From JAAXHH01 sp965225915 (lineage in GTDB: Bacteria; JAAXHH01): a stretch of DNA of 64,000 nt. The number at the start of each line of letters is the position of its first letter. Within the stretch, counting starts at the first letter, position 1. The position numbers and the translations under genes are program-made. Where the stretch lies: NCBI GenBank assembly GCA_965225915.1, contig OZ245326.1, forward strand, positions 3,100,001 through 3,164,000, in the 5' to 3' direction. Positions 1 to 8,916 of this stretch are shown here, one piece after another. The notes beneath the pieces were generated by a model that saw only the letters and a list, made by a program, of their open reading frames with translations, had not been told where the DNA came from and made no database searches.

Positions 1-2
1 AG

Positions 3-1214
3 GTCTACGACGATCCCTCGGTTCAAGGCGCACTGACGAGCCTTCTCGGACCGGATTACGTCATGCATGCCCACCGCCACCCGCACGTGAATCCACCCCA
101 CAGCCGGGGAGGCAACTGGCACAAGGACAGCTACTGGGGTTACACCAAGGTGCGGGATCACCATCCGCGCTGGATCATGGCCATGTACTATCCCCAGGAC
201 ACCCCGGTGGAAATCGGCCCGACGGGGGTAATACCGGGCAGTCAGTACGTCGAATCCCGCGAAGAGACGGTAGGCAAGAACGGGTCCGGCCCCGAGGGCC
301 TGCCCGCCTGCGGAAAGGCTGGAACCGTCACCATCATTCACTTCGACATCTGGCACCGGGCGTTTCCGAACGAAACGGATAAGGTCCGTTACATGATGAA
401 GTTCCAGTTTACGAGGATAACGGAGCCGGACCGCCCCTACTGGAACAGGCAACGCGACGATATCGACCTCGGCGACCTGTCGGACCATCCCCGGAGCGCC
501 ATGTGGAGGAACATGTGGCACTGGCTTGCCGGAAACGGGTCGGCCGGGAGCAGGCAGGGAGGCGAGGAACACGTCGAGGCGCTCGCCGGAGACCTGACCC
601 ATGAACTCGAACAGAAGCGTCTGCACGCGGCCTATACCATTGCGGAATACGGTGAACCCGCGCTGCCCCATCTCCTGGACGCGTTGCAGCACGATGAAGA
701 CGATATCCGGCGTGAAGCGTGCTACGGTATATCCGCCCTGGGCCCGGTGGCCGTCGAACCGCTGGTTTCCCTGCTGGGCCACGGGGACGAACGCGTCCGA
801 GGATACGTGGTTTATGCCCTTGGAGACATCCGGCACCACAGCCCATCGGTAGTAGAGCACCTGGCGGGTCTTTCAGACGACACATCGCCTTTTGTCCGCC
901 AGAACGTGGCCGATGCCCTGGGCCAGATCAAGCTGGCCGCGGATTCGGCCGTTCCCGCGCTGATCGGTTTGATGAAGGACGAGGATGAGCAGGTGCGGTC
1001 CAGAACCGCCTATGCGCTGGCCCGATTCGAGGACGAGGCTCAGGCGGCCATTCAAGTTCTCGCGGACGCGTGCTACGATGAAAACAGGTACGTACAGGGC
1101 CATGCCGCCGTTGCCCTCGAACAGATCGGAACTCCGGAAGCTCTGTGCGCCCTGCTTCATTGGCTGCAGGCTTCGCGCTGGTGTCCGGTGACGACCGCAA
1201 AGAGCACGTTCTAG
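3..1214 (+). CDS. Phytanoyl-CoA dioxygenase (PhyH) fused to C-terminal HEAT repeats (5' partial)
   Basis: The reading frame is open to the left edge, so the true start lies outside the window. The N-terminal part is a PhyH-type Fe(II)/2-oxoglutarate dioxygenase: an H-x-D pair in the context NWHKD (about nt 114-128) and a distal His in DIWHRAFPN (about nt 348-374) would bind iron. From about nt 600 to 1160 the protein changes to short paired helices with repeated 'VR..A..ALG' signatures (for example DDIRREACYGISALG and SPFVRQNVADALGQ), which are HEAT/PBS-lyase-like repeats. PhyH enzymes are usually about 250-300 residues without such a tail, so this is a domain fusion; HEAT repeats normally bind a protein partner. 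The substrate is unknown. It converges on the next gene with a 66-base gap. Confidence 0.8.
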   Translation, partial: VYDDPSVQGALTSLLGPDYVMHAHRHPHVNPPHSRGGNWHKDSYWGYTKVRDHHPRWIMAMYYPQDTPVEIGPTGVIPGSQYVESREETVGKNGSGPEGLPACGKAGTVTIIHFDIWHRAFPNETDKVRYMMKFQFTRITEPDRPYWNRQRDDIDLGDLSDHPRSAMWRNMWHWLAGNGSAGSRQGGEEHVEALAGDLTHELEQKRLHAAYTIAEYGEPALPHLLDALQHDEDDIRREACYGISALGPVAVEPLVSLLGHGDERVRGYVVYALGDIRHHSPSVVEHLAGLSDDTSPFVRQNVADALGQIKLAADSAVPALIGLMKDEDEQVRSRTAYALARFEDEAQAAIQVLADACYDENRYVQGHAAVALEQIGTPEALCALLHWLQASRWCPVTTAKSTF

Positions 1215-1280
1215 TGGTTGGGTTCCAATCGTCGTCCACCCATGGCGCATCTAACCGTACGGTAGGAGTCGCTACTCCAT

Positions 1281-3251
1281 CTACCAGTCGTGCATCATGT
1301 GCCCCTGGCCGGGATAGAACAGGGCGTCCACGATGAATGACAGCACGATGCCGGTCGTGTATCCGATCAGTACACCGAGGAAAAACCGCTGGCCCGTGCG
1401 GTAGGCGTTCGTTCCGATCTTAAGCAGGAAGAACTTGACGAGCCAGGCGAGAAAGACGGACAGGATCGAATCTCGTATATTGCTTGCGAAGCAAATGGCG
1501 AAGCCGACTGGGGCGAGGGGCCACCAGATCAGCCAGTGCCTCAGTTTCAGCAGGACAAGGAAGATCACCGCGCCGGCCGCCATGAACCACGGTTCGCTCT
1601 GCCCGAGGGAAAGCGGATTCTTCATCCAGGTAACGATCTCGTCGTAGTAGGCCTTGTTGAGCCCGTTAAAAGCGCCTCCGCCGAAGTTGTAGGCCCCGGT
1701 TGAATACCCCGCGTAAATCGAGTAGGCGACGGCCGTGACCATGCTGACCAGGAAGGTGGCCGCGAGCACGAGCAGCAGCCCTTTCTTCCGCGGCCAGAAT
1801 CCGTCGGTCAATCGATCGGCCAGTACGACCGAACCCATCCCCAGGCCGCGCCAGTTCCGCGCGAAAGCGCTTGTCAACCCCAGCGACGTCAGACTCTGTC
1901 CTGATACGTTCCCGGAACCCAGGGACAGCACCGTGATCTGGTGCGCGTTCACGGGCAGGTCCAGAAACACCACGCCCGTTTCGGCAATCACCTTCGTCGT
2001 GCCGAAGTAAAGCACGAACAGAAAGCCAAGAAAAACCGCCATTACGGGAAGCGAGATTCCGGACTGGTACAGCCACGCGCAAATGAAGGCCGTTCCAAAC
2101 AGCACCCCCGCCACGGCCATCCTGTAGGATACCAGTTCTTTCGAATCATCCAGAGCGCCATCCCACCCTGCCGCCTTTTTGACCACCGCGAGCAGATGGC
2201 GACGCGCGGTCCAGAGGCTATACCCCACGTAAACGAGAAACCCGCCGAAGAACTGCGCGTTGACGCCGCCGTCGCCCCCGGGACCGCTGCTGCCCATGTT
2301 GAGCCCGATGTAGCTCAGCGCGCCGATTTCAAGGAGACCCAGCATGAAGAAGACCCAGATGCTCAGCAGGATATCGACGTTGATGAAATAGGCAAAACTG
2401 AGCATGTAGGGGCTGATACGGAGCGGGATGGTGGGGAACAGCGGGCTCAGCTGAAGCGGTGTCTCGAAGAATGTACCCACGGGCAACTGCGGCACGATAT
2501 GGGCGAAGGACACGATATTCCAGAGCGCGATGGACAGCGCGAGACCGAAGCCGATCTGGAAGAGCCGGTCGTAAACCAGTTTCGGCCAGCGTCCAGACGT
2601 CTGGTCGCCAGCGATGAGCTCCAGGGGGACTTGGACGAGGGGAAACGATAATCGTTCGTACTCTACCCACTGCTTTCTGAATATGGCCGCGATGCAGGCT
2701 CCGACGATAAAAATGGCGATGAAAAAGCTCATCCACCAGGTGACGGGTATGATCCACGGGGACCAGGGCACGTTCCCTCCGGGTGGCAACCCTTCGTAAA
2801 ACCAGCCCATGGCGTTGTTCTGGTTGCTCGCCACGAGCCATTCGGGGAGAAAGGGAAAGAAGAGGTCCGCCCACTGGTTTTCCGGCTGTGCAAAGTAGAA
2901 GGGTGTCGAGATGATGGTCAGGAAGTAAGAGACGAAGGCCTTGCCGGGAATCAGGCTCGAAATGAGCAGGATGCAGAATATCAGCGCCAGCTCCCGTCCG
3001 GAAAAGGCGGCGCGTTGTGAGATGCCGCGGGCGACTGGATTGTACACGAAAGTGATGAGTAAGAACAGGGCCAAGGCCGAGATAGGCAGGTGGGACACCG
3101 ACATGCGGGACGTATGCAGGATATAGGTCCCGTAGGTTACCCAGATGTTGAGAATGATCGCGAGGACAAGGCCCGTTGCCAGGGAACGTACCGTAACTAC
3201 GGACGCAGGGGTGGACTCCTGTGGGGATGTATGGAGGGATGGATCAGCCAA
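1281..3251 (-). CDS. Polytopic membrane protein, OPT/DUF6785-DUF6784-like transporter
   Basis: 656 residues with a short hydrophilic N-terminus followed by many hydrophobic segments (first TM about residues 26-46; I estimate 12 or more), so an integral inner-membrane protein. The spacing of TM blocks and the phrases around RMSVSHLPISALALFLL and FSGRELALIFCILLISSLIP resemble the uncharacterised DUF6785/DUF6784 families, which are distantly OPT-transporter-like. This is family recollection, not a search. The start is a TTG at 3251; the in-frame stop upstream (3315-3317) leaves no ATG, and the first TM begins soon after, so this start is reasonable although its ribosome-binding site is weak. It lies last in the long minus-strand operon below the oxoacid oxidoreductase and may carry the substrate for that pathway (inference). 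A paralogue-like protein lies at 32979-35003. Confidence 0.65.
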   Translation of the reverse strand: MADPSLHTSPQESTPASVVTVRSLATGLVLAIILNIWVTYGTYILHTSRMSVSHLPISALALFLLITFVYNPVARGISQRAAFSGRELALIFCILLISSLIPGKAFVSYFLTIISTPFYFAQPENQWADLFFPFLPEWLVASNQNNAMGWFYEGLPPGGNVPWSPWIIPVTWWMSFFIAIFIVGACIAAIFRKQWVEYERLSFPLVQVPLELIAGDQTSGRWPKLVYDRLFQIGFGLALSIALWNIVSFAHIVPQLPVGTFFETPLQLSPLFPTIPLRISPYMLSFAYFINVDILLSIWVFFMLGLLEIGALSYIGLNMGSSGPGGDGGVNAQFFGGFLVYVGYSLWTARRHLLAVVKKAAGWDGALDDSKELVSYRMAVAGVLFGTAFICAWLYQSGISLPVMAVFLGFLFVLYFGTTKVIAETGVVFLDLPVNAHQITVLSLGSGNVSGQSLTSLGLTSAFARNWRGLGMGSVVLADRLTDGFWPRKKGLLLVLAATFLVSMVTAVAYSIYAGYSTGAYNFGGGAFNGLNKAYYDEIVTWMKNPLSLGQSEPWFMAAGAVIFLVLLKLRHWLIWWPLAPVGFAICFASNIRDSILSVFLAWLVKFFLLKIGTNAYRTGQRFFLGVLIGYTTGIVLSFIVDALFYPGQGHMMHDW

Positions 3252-3314
3252 GCCGGTCTCGCGTCGGTATCGAGGTGCGTGATCGAAGGATATGGACAGC
3301 GTACGACTTATGCA

Positions 3315-3458
3315 TCAGGAAGACTGGCGCTCCTGCCGCACGACCTCCATGGGTTCGGGGATGGCGTAGGGCTTGACGCGCTGTTCGTGCAGCCATTCGG
3401 ACAGGTTGTGATCCATGTGGTGGTTGAGGTATACCGGTATTCTGGGTAGATCGGACAA
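3315..3458 (-). CDS. Possible small ORF between oxidoreductase beta subunit and membrane protein
   Basis: Directly after the beta-subunit stop (3462-3464) the same frame reopens from a TTG at 3456-3458 and runs 47 codons to a TGA at 3315-3317. An internal ATG at 3414-3416 would give 33 residues, beginning MDHNLSEWLHEQRVKP. Third codon positions are strongly G/C from the ATG onward, as in neighbouring genes, and the ORF fills an otherwise empty 210-base gap inside an operon. No clear ribosome-binding site precedes either start and I recognise no family; the peptide is charged and has no membrane segment. It could be a real small protein or the relic of a longer C-terminus. Confidence 0.35.
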   Translation of the reverse strand: MSDLPRIPVYLNHHMDHNLSEWLHEQRVKPYAIPEPMEVVRQERQSS

Positions 3459-3461
3459 CCG

Positions 3462-4700
3462 TCACGCGGCCACGGCTTTGTCGATGATGATCTTCATCTT
3501 ATCGCCGTGTTTGTGGCGGCTCGCAGCTTCGATGAGGGCTTCTATGGGCAGAAATCCATTATCCTGGAGCCAGTACGCCGTAGCGGCCAGGGCGGCGCCC
3601 TTCAATCCACCCGTCTTCCTGAAGTCCCGGGTTACCAGGTTGGGCAGACCCGGGAGGTCGAGTTTCGTGTCCGCGATGACCAGGGTATGGTCGCCGATGC
3701 GGGATTTCACTTTGTCCAGCCCATCCTGCGATATGACGATCATGATATCAGGGCAATCGATTCCGGTGTAATGTATGGGCTGCCTGGAAAGGATGACCTC
3801 CGCGACGGAGAACCCTGTACCGATCGTAATGGGATAGTCGCCCTTTTTGGTCGCCGAAAGGCCGGCCGTGATGCCCGCCGTGGAAAGCAGGTCTCCCGCG
3901 GACTGGATGGCCTCCCCGGCCGAACCCGCGATGATGATTTCCAAACGGCCGTCAAGGGGTGCTTCGCAGGTGTGTTCAATGGGTTTCAACGCATCCAGGA
4001 GGGATCGACCCGTCACGCGATGCGGATGCGACGCCGGGCGCTGGTTTCTCGAGACCACGCTCTCGTAGTCCGAAACGTCGTGGAGTTCCTGGACCTTCCT
4101 CAGGCCGTATGCCGGGCACATCTCGACGATTTCAATAAGGGAGAATCCCGGTGTGGACAGGGCCTCCTTCCAGAGTTCCGCCGTATCGTTTCCGATAAAC
4201 GTCCGGGCGGTGTAAGCTGCGCCGGCGTTGTGGGCCAGCCCGCAGATGTCGTATCCCGGCACGGCCGACTCTGGACGCTCCGGCTCCTTGAATTCGGTGG
4301 AAGAAAGACCGCTGGTCTGGCCGCCCGTCATTCCGTAGACCATGTTGTTCTGCACGACGAGCGTGAGGTCCAGGTTGTGCCTGGCCGCTTCGAGCAGGTG
4401 CTGCAGGCCGAGCGTGGCGCCGCCGTCGCCCTGCAGGGCGATGATCTTCTTTCCCGGATGTTCGAGCCCCATGCATATGCCCATGGCCAGGGCGACCGCC
4501 CTGCCATGCAGCCCATGAATAGTGTGGCAGGTCAGCAGGGGATCCACGAGTCCCGTGCAACCGATATCGCTCACCATGATGACATCGAGCGGATGCACGC
4601 CCAGGTCAGCCAGAGCCTTGCTCATCGACTTGTTGGCGACGGTATGACCACAGCCCGGGCAGTAGGGCATTTTCAAATCATTCAGGATGGTTTCCTGCAT
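3462..4700 (-). CDS. korB: 2-oxoacid:acceptor oxidoreductase, beta subunit fused to gamma domain
   Basis: Thiamine-diphosphate subunit of a 2-oxoacid:ferredoxin oxidoreductase, which decarboxylates a 2-oxoacid to acyl-CoA and reduces ferredoxin. Residues 1-230 are the beta chain: CPGCGH at 14-19, the TPP/Mg motif GDGG at 91-94 and NNMVYGMTGGQ at about 118-128. Residues about 245-412 are a gamma-type domain (start IIIAGSAGEAIQSAG), normally a separate subunit or fused to the alpha N-terminus, so the beta-gamma order is unusual. The start ATG has a strong GGAAGGAG seven bases upstream and overlaps the alpha-subunit stop by 19 bases, indicating translational coupling. Which oxoacid is used is not readable; the neighbouring acyl-CoA dehydrogenase and ETF genes would fit branched-chain or fatty acyl metabolism. 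Confidence 0.85.
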   Translation of the reverse strand: MQETILNDLKMPYCPGCGHTVANKSMSKALADLGVHPLDVIMVSDIGCTGLVDPLLTCHTIHGLHGRAVALAMGICMGLEHPGKKIIALQGDGGATLGLQHLLEAARHNLDLTLVVQNNMVYGMTGGQTSGLSSTEFKEPERPESAVPGYDICGLAHNAGAAYTARTFIGNDTAELWKEALSTPGFSLIEIVEMCPAYGLRKVQELHDVSDYESVVSRNQRPASHPHRVTGRSLLDALKPIEHTCEAPLDGRLEIIIAGSAGEAIQSAGDLLSTAGITAGLSATKKGDYPITIGTGFSVAEVILSRQPIHYTGIDCPDIMIVISQDGLDKVKSRIGDHTLVIADTKLDLPGLPNLVTRDFRKTGGLKGAALAATAYWLQDNGFLPIEALIEAASRHKHGDKMKIIIDKAVAA

Positions 4701-5815
4701 TGCCTTACTCCTTCCGCAATCTCCTGCGGGGTGATCATGTTGCCTATTTTGTTGACGCCGTGTATCCGATCATGCCGTTGGTTGCCGTACAGCAACTCTC
4801 GAAGCAGGCCGGCGATATTCTCCTCTACGACGACGATGTGCTCGTATTCCGCAAGCAGTTCGTATATACGGGAAGGTACTGGAAGCAGCGTCTTCATGAC
4901 CAGGAGCGAGACGGAGTCACCGTTCGCTCGCATCAAACCCACCGCCTCCCTGGACGCTTCGGCCGAGATGCCGTAGGTCAGGATAACCGTTTCCGCGCGA
5001 TCATCCCGATCATGGTCGAAATAGGTGTAGTCACCGATACTGTTTTCAACCTTGTTCTTGAGTCGTTCGGTATTGCCGAGGGCCTCGGGACTGTTTTTCT
5101 GCGTGATGCCATCCATGTCATGCGTCGATGCATTCATACGGACCTGGTGCAGGTCGTCGCCCAGCGGCAGGAAGGACGGCGTCAGGTTTCCATTGATCCC
5201 GTACGTCTTGTATTCCCCGTTCCCATCGTACATGTGGCGTTCCGCCCGTTGCACTTCCTTAAGGCCGGAAATGTCCATATTCTGATTGGTCATGACCATT
5301 TCTTTAGAGGTCAGCAAAACCACCGGGGTCCTGAGGTTGACGGCCGTGTGCACGCTGGCTGCCGCCAGTTCCCAGCAGTCGTTCAGGTTTGAGGGACAGA
5401 AAACCGGTATCGGATATCCGCCGGAGATGCATCCCCTGAGCAGAAGCAGGTCCCCCTGGCCGCCCGTTGTGGCTGATCCGGTACTTGGACCCAGGCGCTG
5501 GGCCAGGATGATGACCATGGGCAGTTCCATCATGAAGGACATGTTGATCGATTCGATCATCAGGGCAAAGCCGGGGAAAGCGGAAGCGGTGACGGGAAAG
5601 ACGCCCGAAGAGGAAAAACCGGCGGACCATTGCAGCGCCGTGATCTCGTCCGGGGCTTCTAGCGCGATGGGAATGCGCTGCTTGGCGCCCGCGAAGAGCC
5701 AGTTGACGGGTGTGATGGGATATCCGATGTAGGCGCCTACCCCTGCCCGCGACATTGCCTCGATGATCAGCCGGGATCCGTCCAGGAACACCATCCGTTC
5801 ATTTTCAGTAGTCAT
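4682..5815 (-). CDS. korA: 2-oxoacid:acceptor oxidoreductase, alpha subunit
   Basis: 377-residue alpha chain that pairs with the beta-gamma protein at 3462-4700. It shows the YPITP substrate-loop motif (about residues 32-36) and the KorA-type phrase GPSTGSATTGGQGDL, and ends in the usual domain II/III layout. No gamma domain is attached here, consistent with it being fused to beta. I place the start at ATG 5815 rather than the TTG at 5821 because ATG and the upstream TGA share the sequence ATGA, a classic four-base coupled overlap. Cytoplasmic. Substrate class (2-oxoglutarate, pyruvate or branched-chain) is undecided; the symbol follows the best-known family. Confidence 0.85.
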   Translation of the reverse strand: MTTENERMVFLDGSRLIIEAMSRAGVGAYIGYPITPVNWLFAGAKQRIPIALEAPDEITALQWSAGFSSSGVFPVTASAFPGFALMIESINMSFMMELPMVIILAQRLGPSTGSATTGGQGDLLLLRGCISGGYPIPVFCPSNLNDCWELAAASVHTAVNLRTPVVLLTSKEMVMTNQNMDISGLKEVQRAERHMYDGNGEYKTYGINGNLTPSFLPLGDDLHQVRMNASTHDMDGITQKNSPEALGNTERLKNKVENSIGDYTYFDHDRDDRAETVILTYGISAEASREAVGLMRANGDSVSLLVMKTLLPVPSRIYELLAEYEHIVVVEENIAGLLRELLYGNQRHDRIHGVNKIGNMITPQEIAEGVRQCRKPS

Positions 5816-7854
5816 GGGCAAGTATCCCCGCTGTTTCTTCCGTCTTGTATGGATTCTACCACGATCTCGGCAATATCACGGACCCGCATGGGTTCGCCGG
5901 ACCGCTTGTTGGCGTCGTTCATCATCCTGGCGCAGAAGGGACAGCCCACGGCCAGGGTATCCGCTCCGGTGTCCCTGGCTTCCCGGAAGCGATTGTCGGC
6001 GACGGATTCCCGTCCCTCCTCTTCCTCTTTCCATACCTGTGCGCCGCCCGCGCCGCAGCAAAACGAGGTTTCTTTGTTCCTGGCCATCTCCACCAGGGAA
6101 GACCCAGCGGCGTCCAGCGCATCACGGGGCGCTTCGTACACGCCGCCGTGGCGGCCCAGGTAACACGGGTCGTGGTACGTGGCCGGCGTCCCCGTACCGC
6201 CGTTAACCTCGAGTCTGCCGTCGCGGATGAGTTCTTCGATAAGCTGGGTATGGTGCATGACCTGGTAATGTCCGCCCAGCACGCTGTACTCGTTTTTCAA
6301 GGTGTGCAGACAGTGCGGACAACCCGTGACGATTTTCTTCCTGTCGGCGCTGGCAGCGTTCAAGGTTTCGATGTTGCCTTTCGCGGCCATACTGAAAAGA
6401 TACTCGTTCCCGGCCCTGCGCGCCAGATCTCCCGTACAGGATTCGTCGTTGCCAAGTGTGGCGAAACCAACCCCGGATCGGTGCATCACCGTGGCGATGG
6501 CCCGGGCAGTATCCTTGGCTCCGGGATCGAACGCGCCGGCGCAACCGACCCAGTACAGGACCTCGTAGTCGGGGTTTTCCGCTACGGTCGGCACCGTGAA
6601 GTCCAGCGTTTCGGTCCATTCCATCCTGTCGCCGGCCATCTGCCAGGGATTGCCGTTCCGTTCGATCCCGGTGAAGGCGCCTTTCAACTCATTCGGGAAC
6701 GCGCTCTCCATGAGCACCTGATGCTGGCGCATCGCGAGGATATCGAACATGGGTTCGTTGCCGACCGGGCAGGCCTCTGCGCAGGCGCCGCAGGTCGTGC
6801 ACGCCCACAAGGCGCTTTCACTCATAGCGTAGGTCAGCAGCGGTTTCGTGTCTTCCCCTCCCTTTTCCAGAGATTTCATGTGATCCCGGAGATGGTACCG
6901 CTTGTTCACTTCCAAGGCAGCGGGCGACAGTTCCTTGCCGGTGGCGTAGGCGGGACAGGCGTCCTGGCACCGGTTGCACATGATGCAGGCGAAGGCGTCC
7001 GTTATGTGGGTGCGTTTCAGGTCGGTGATCCGACCCGCCCCGAACTGCTCGATGGTTTCGTCTTCGAAATCCAGGGCGTCCAGCGCGCCCGGACTCTCCC
7101 TTCGAGGGGACGTCATCAGGTTGAAGGGGCCCATGAAGAGATGGGCGTGTTTCGAATAGGGGAACCAGGGAAGGAATGCCAGCACGAGCCCGATGGCCAG
7201 CCACCAGCAGGCGTGGAGGCCGTAAGTCAGGTAAGATGGATCCAGATTTATCCAGAGGCCGGCTGTCAGCGCTGCCACCGGCTGCCAGGGGTCCGGACCG
7301 TGGATCGCGATGTCGAAGGCGGCGCCCAGGAGCCGGAAGCCGACGTGGCCGAGAATGAACAACCCTACGAGCAGGGAATCTCTCTTAATGCCTGCGGCCG
7401 CCCTGGGATGCAGCATAACCTGCGGATCGACTGTGAGCGCAGGGGATTTCAGGACAAACCTGCGGATGAGCAACGCGATCATGCCCACCAGTACGGCCGT
7501 GGTCATGAGATCGACGATCAGGCGATATCCATGGCCTGCGGCGCTCTCGCCGAGGAATACAAAACCGGGTATCAATCCTTCCAGCACGTCCACCAGGTTG
7601 ACCACCATGTAGATGATGAACCCCCAGGCGACAAGGGTGTGCGCCAGGGAGACAAACGGCCGGTTTCGGATCATGTTGTTCTGGCTGACCAGGGCCTTGA
7701 TTCCAGTCATCAACCGACCGGGGAAACCATCCCAGGACAGGTGACCCTGGCCTCTCATAATCGACCCTGTCATACGCCGAAAGGTGACGGATGTTAGGTA
7801 GAGTGAGACCACCAAGGCGATCGCGAAGGATATTTTTTCGTAGGGAGACAGCAT
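5812..7854 (-). CDS. Membrane FeS oxidoreductase, ETF:(mena)quinone oxidoreductase type
   Basis: 680 residues. The first about 240 hold roughly five to six membrane helices of the NarI/cytochrome-b-like kind (His-containing segments around residues 70-130 and 160-235). Then follow two 4Fe-4S motifs: C290-x2-C293-x2-C296-x3-C300-P and C352-x2-C355-x2-C358-x3-C362-P. The C-terminal half is a HdrB/CCG-type domain pair; the second copy keeps CCGAGG near residue 610, the first is degenerate (YWVGCAG). Proteins with this architecture beside etfAB pass electrons from ETF to menaquinone in bacteria lacking the classical flavoprotein ETF-QO. Its place directly after etfA supports that role. The final TGA overlaps the next gene's ATG. 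Confidence 0.82.
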   Translation of the reverse strand: MLSPYEKISFAIALVVSLYLTSVTFRRMTGSIMRGQGHLSWDGFPGRLMTGIKALVSQNNMIRNRPFVSLAHTLVAWGFIIYMVVNLVDVLEGLIPGFVFLGESAAGHGYRLIVDLMTTAVLVGMIALLIRRFVLKSPALTVDPQVMLHPRAAAGIKRDSLLVGLFILGHVGFRLLGAAFDIAIHGPDPWQPVAALTAGLWINLDPSYLTYGLHACWWLAIGLVLAFLPWFPYSKHAHLFMGPFNLMTSPRRESPGALDALDFEDETIEQFGAGRITDLKRTHITDAFACIMCNRCQDACPAYATGKELSPAALEVNKRYHLRDHMKSLEKGGEDTKPLLTYAMSESALWACTTCGACAEACPVGNEPMFDILAMRQHQVLMESAFPNELKGAFTGIERNGNPWQMAGDRMEWTETLDFTVPTVAENPDYEVLYWVGCAGAFDPGAKDTARAIATVMHRSGVGFATLGNDESCTGDLARRAGNEYLFSMAAKGNIETLNAASADRKKIVTGCPHCLHTLKNEYSVLGGHYQVMHHTQLIEELIRDGRLEVNGGTGTPATYHDPCYLGRHGGVYEAPRDALDAAGSSLVEMARNKETSFCCGAGGAQVWKEEEEGRESVADNRFREARDTGADTLAVGCPFCARMMNDANKRSGEPMRVRDIAEIVVESIQDGRNSGDTCP

Positions 7855-7914
7855 CGGCGTACTCGAAATCTCGATGTTCCGCCGAGGGGAAGTCGCGGTG
7901 CGCGCTGAACCGGG

Positions 7915-8901
7915 TTATCGGCCCAGTCGGTCCTTCACTTCTTCCACGATGGCGGGCAGGTAACTGAACAGGTCGCCGGCAATGCCGTAGTGTGCATATT
8001 TGTAAAGCGGCACGTCGGCGTCCTTGTTGATCGCAACGATCACGCGGGCGTTTTTCATGCCCGCAAGGTGCTGTATCGCACCTGAAATACCACAGGCAAT
8101 GTACAGATCGGGTTGTACCGTTTTTCCGGTCTGGCCGACCTGGTGGGCATAGGGTATCCACCCGGCGTCAACTGCGGCCCGACTGGCGCCGAGTGCGCCG
8201 CCCAAGGCGTCCGCCAGTTCACGTACCGGCTGGAACCCTTCCGGACCGCCCACGCCACGGCCTCCTGAAACGATGATGCTTGCTTCGGTCAGGCTTACCT
8301 TGCCGTCCGCGGTCTCGACAGACTTCACCCTGGTCGGGATCTCGTCTTCGGCCATGATTACCGGTATCTCGATAACCGCTCCGGTTCGGGATTCATCTCT
8401 TTCAGCCGGCAGGAAGATATTGCGCCGTACCGTGATAAACCGATGACCCGGTCCGTCGAATGTCACGGTCGATACCAGGTTGCCGACCAGCGCCGGGCGG
8501 ACCGCGACCAACCTGTCTCCTTCTACGCGCACATCCGTGCAGTCCGGTGCCAGGCCATCGCCGGTGAGGGCGGCCACGTACGCCGAAAGCTCCAGTCCGG
8601 CCGTACTCGCCCCCATCAGAATCACCGTGGGTGGTTCCTGCTCCAGGATGCGCGACAGAAGCATCGCATAGGGTTCCACGCGATATCGGTCCAGCGTCGG
8701 ATCTTCCGCGGTGTACACCCGGTCGGCGCCGGCCTCGACGGCCTGTCTCGCAATATCGCCGACCCGGTCGCCGAATACGACGGCGCACAGGGATCCGTCA
8801 AGATCCGCGGCGACTTTTCTCGCGGCAGCCATCGCCTGCCAGGCGATGGCGTCAGCCTGTCTGGCCTCCTGCTCAATCCACACGAATACGTTACTGGCCA
8901 T
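7915..8901 (-). CDS. etfA: Electron transfer flavoprotein, alpha subunit
   Basis: 328 residues, the usual length. The C-terminal FAD-binding domain is clear: PDLYIACGISGAIQH followed by ARVIVAINKDADVPLYKYAHYGIAGD, and the preceding SGGRGVGGPEGF loop. The N-terminal domain is the Rossmann-like ETF domain. It forms a heterodimer with EtfB and carries electrons from the acyl-CoA dehydrogenase at 9732-10934 to the membrane oxidoreductase encoded next. Sixteen bases separate it from etfB and 60 from the oxidoreductase gene, so all are likely on one transcript. Confidence 0.93.
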   Translation of the reverse strand: MASNVFVWIEQEARQADAIAWQAMAAARKVAADLDGSLCAVVFGDRVGDIARQAVEAGADRVYTAEDPTLDRYRVEPYAMLLSRILEQEPPTVILMGASTAGLELSAYVAALTGDGLAPDCTDVRVEGDRLVAVRPALVGNLVSTVTFDGPGHRFITVRRNIFLPAERDESRTGAVIEIPVIMAEDEIPTRVKSVETADGKVSLTEASIIVSGGRGVGGPEGFQPVRELADALGGALGASRAAVDAGWIPYAHQVGQTGKTVQPDLYIACGISGAIQHLAGMKNARVIVAINKDADVPLYKYAHYGIAGDLFSYLPAIVEEVKDRLGR

Positions 8902-8916
8902 CTTATCCGTTTCTAC

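Noticed and set aside
1236..1275. GGAGT-CGCT-ACTCC inverted repeat between the first two convergent genes
   Set aside because: Five-base arms and no T-run; not enough for a terminator call.
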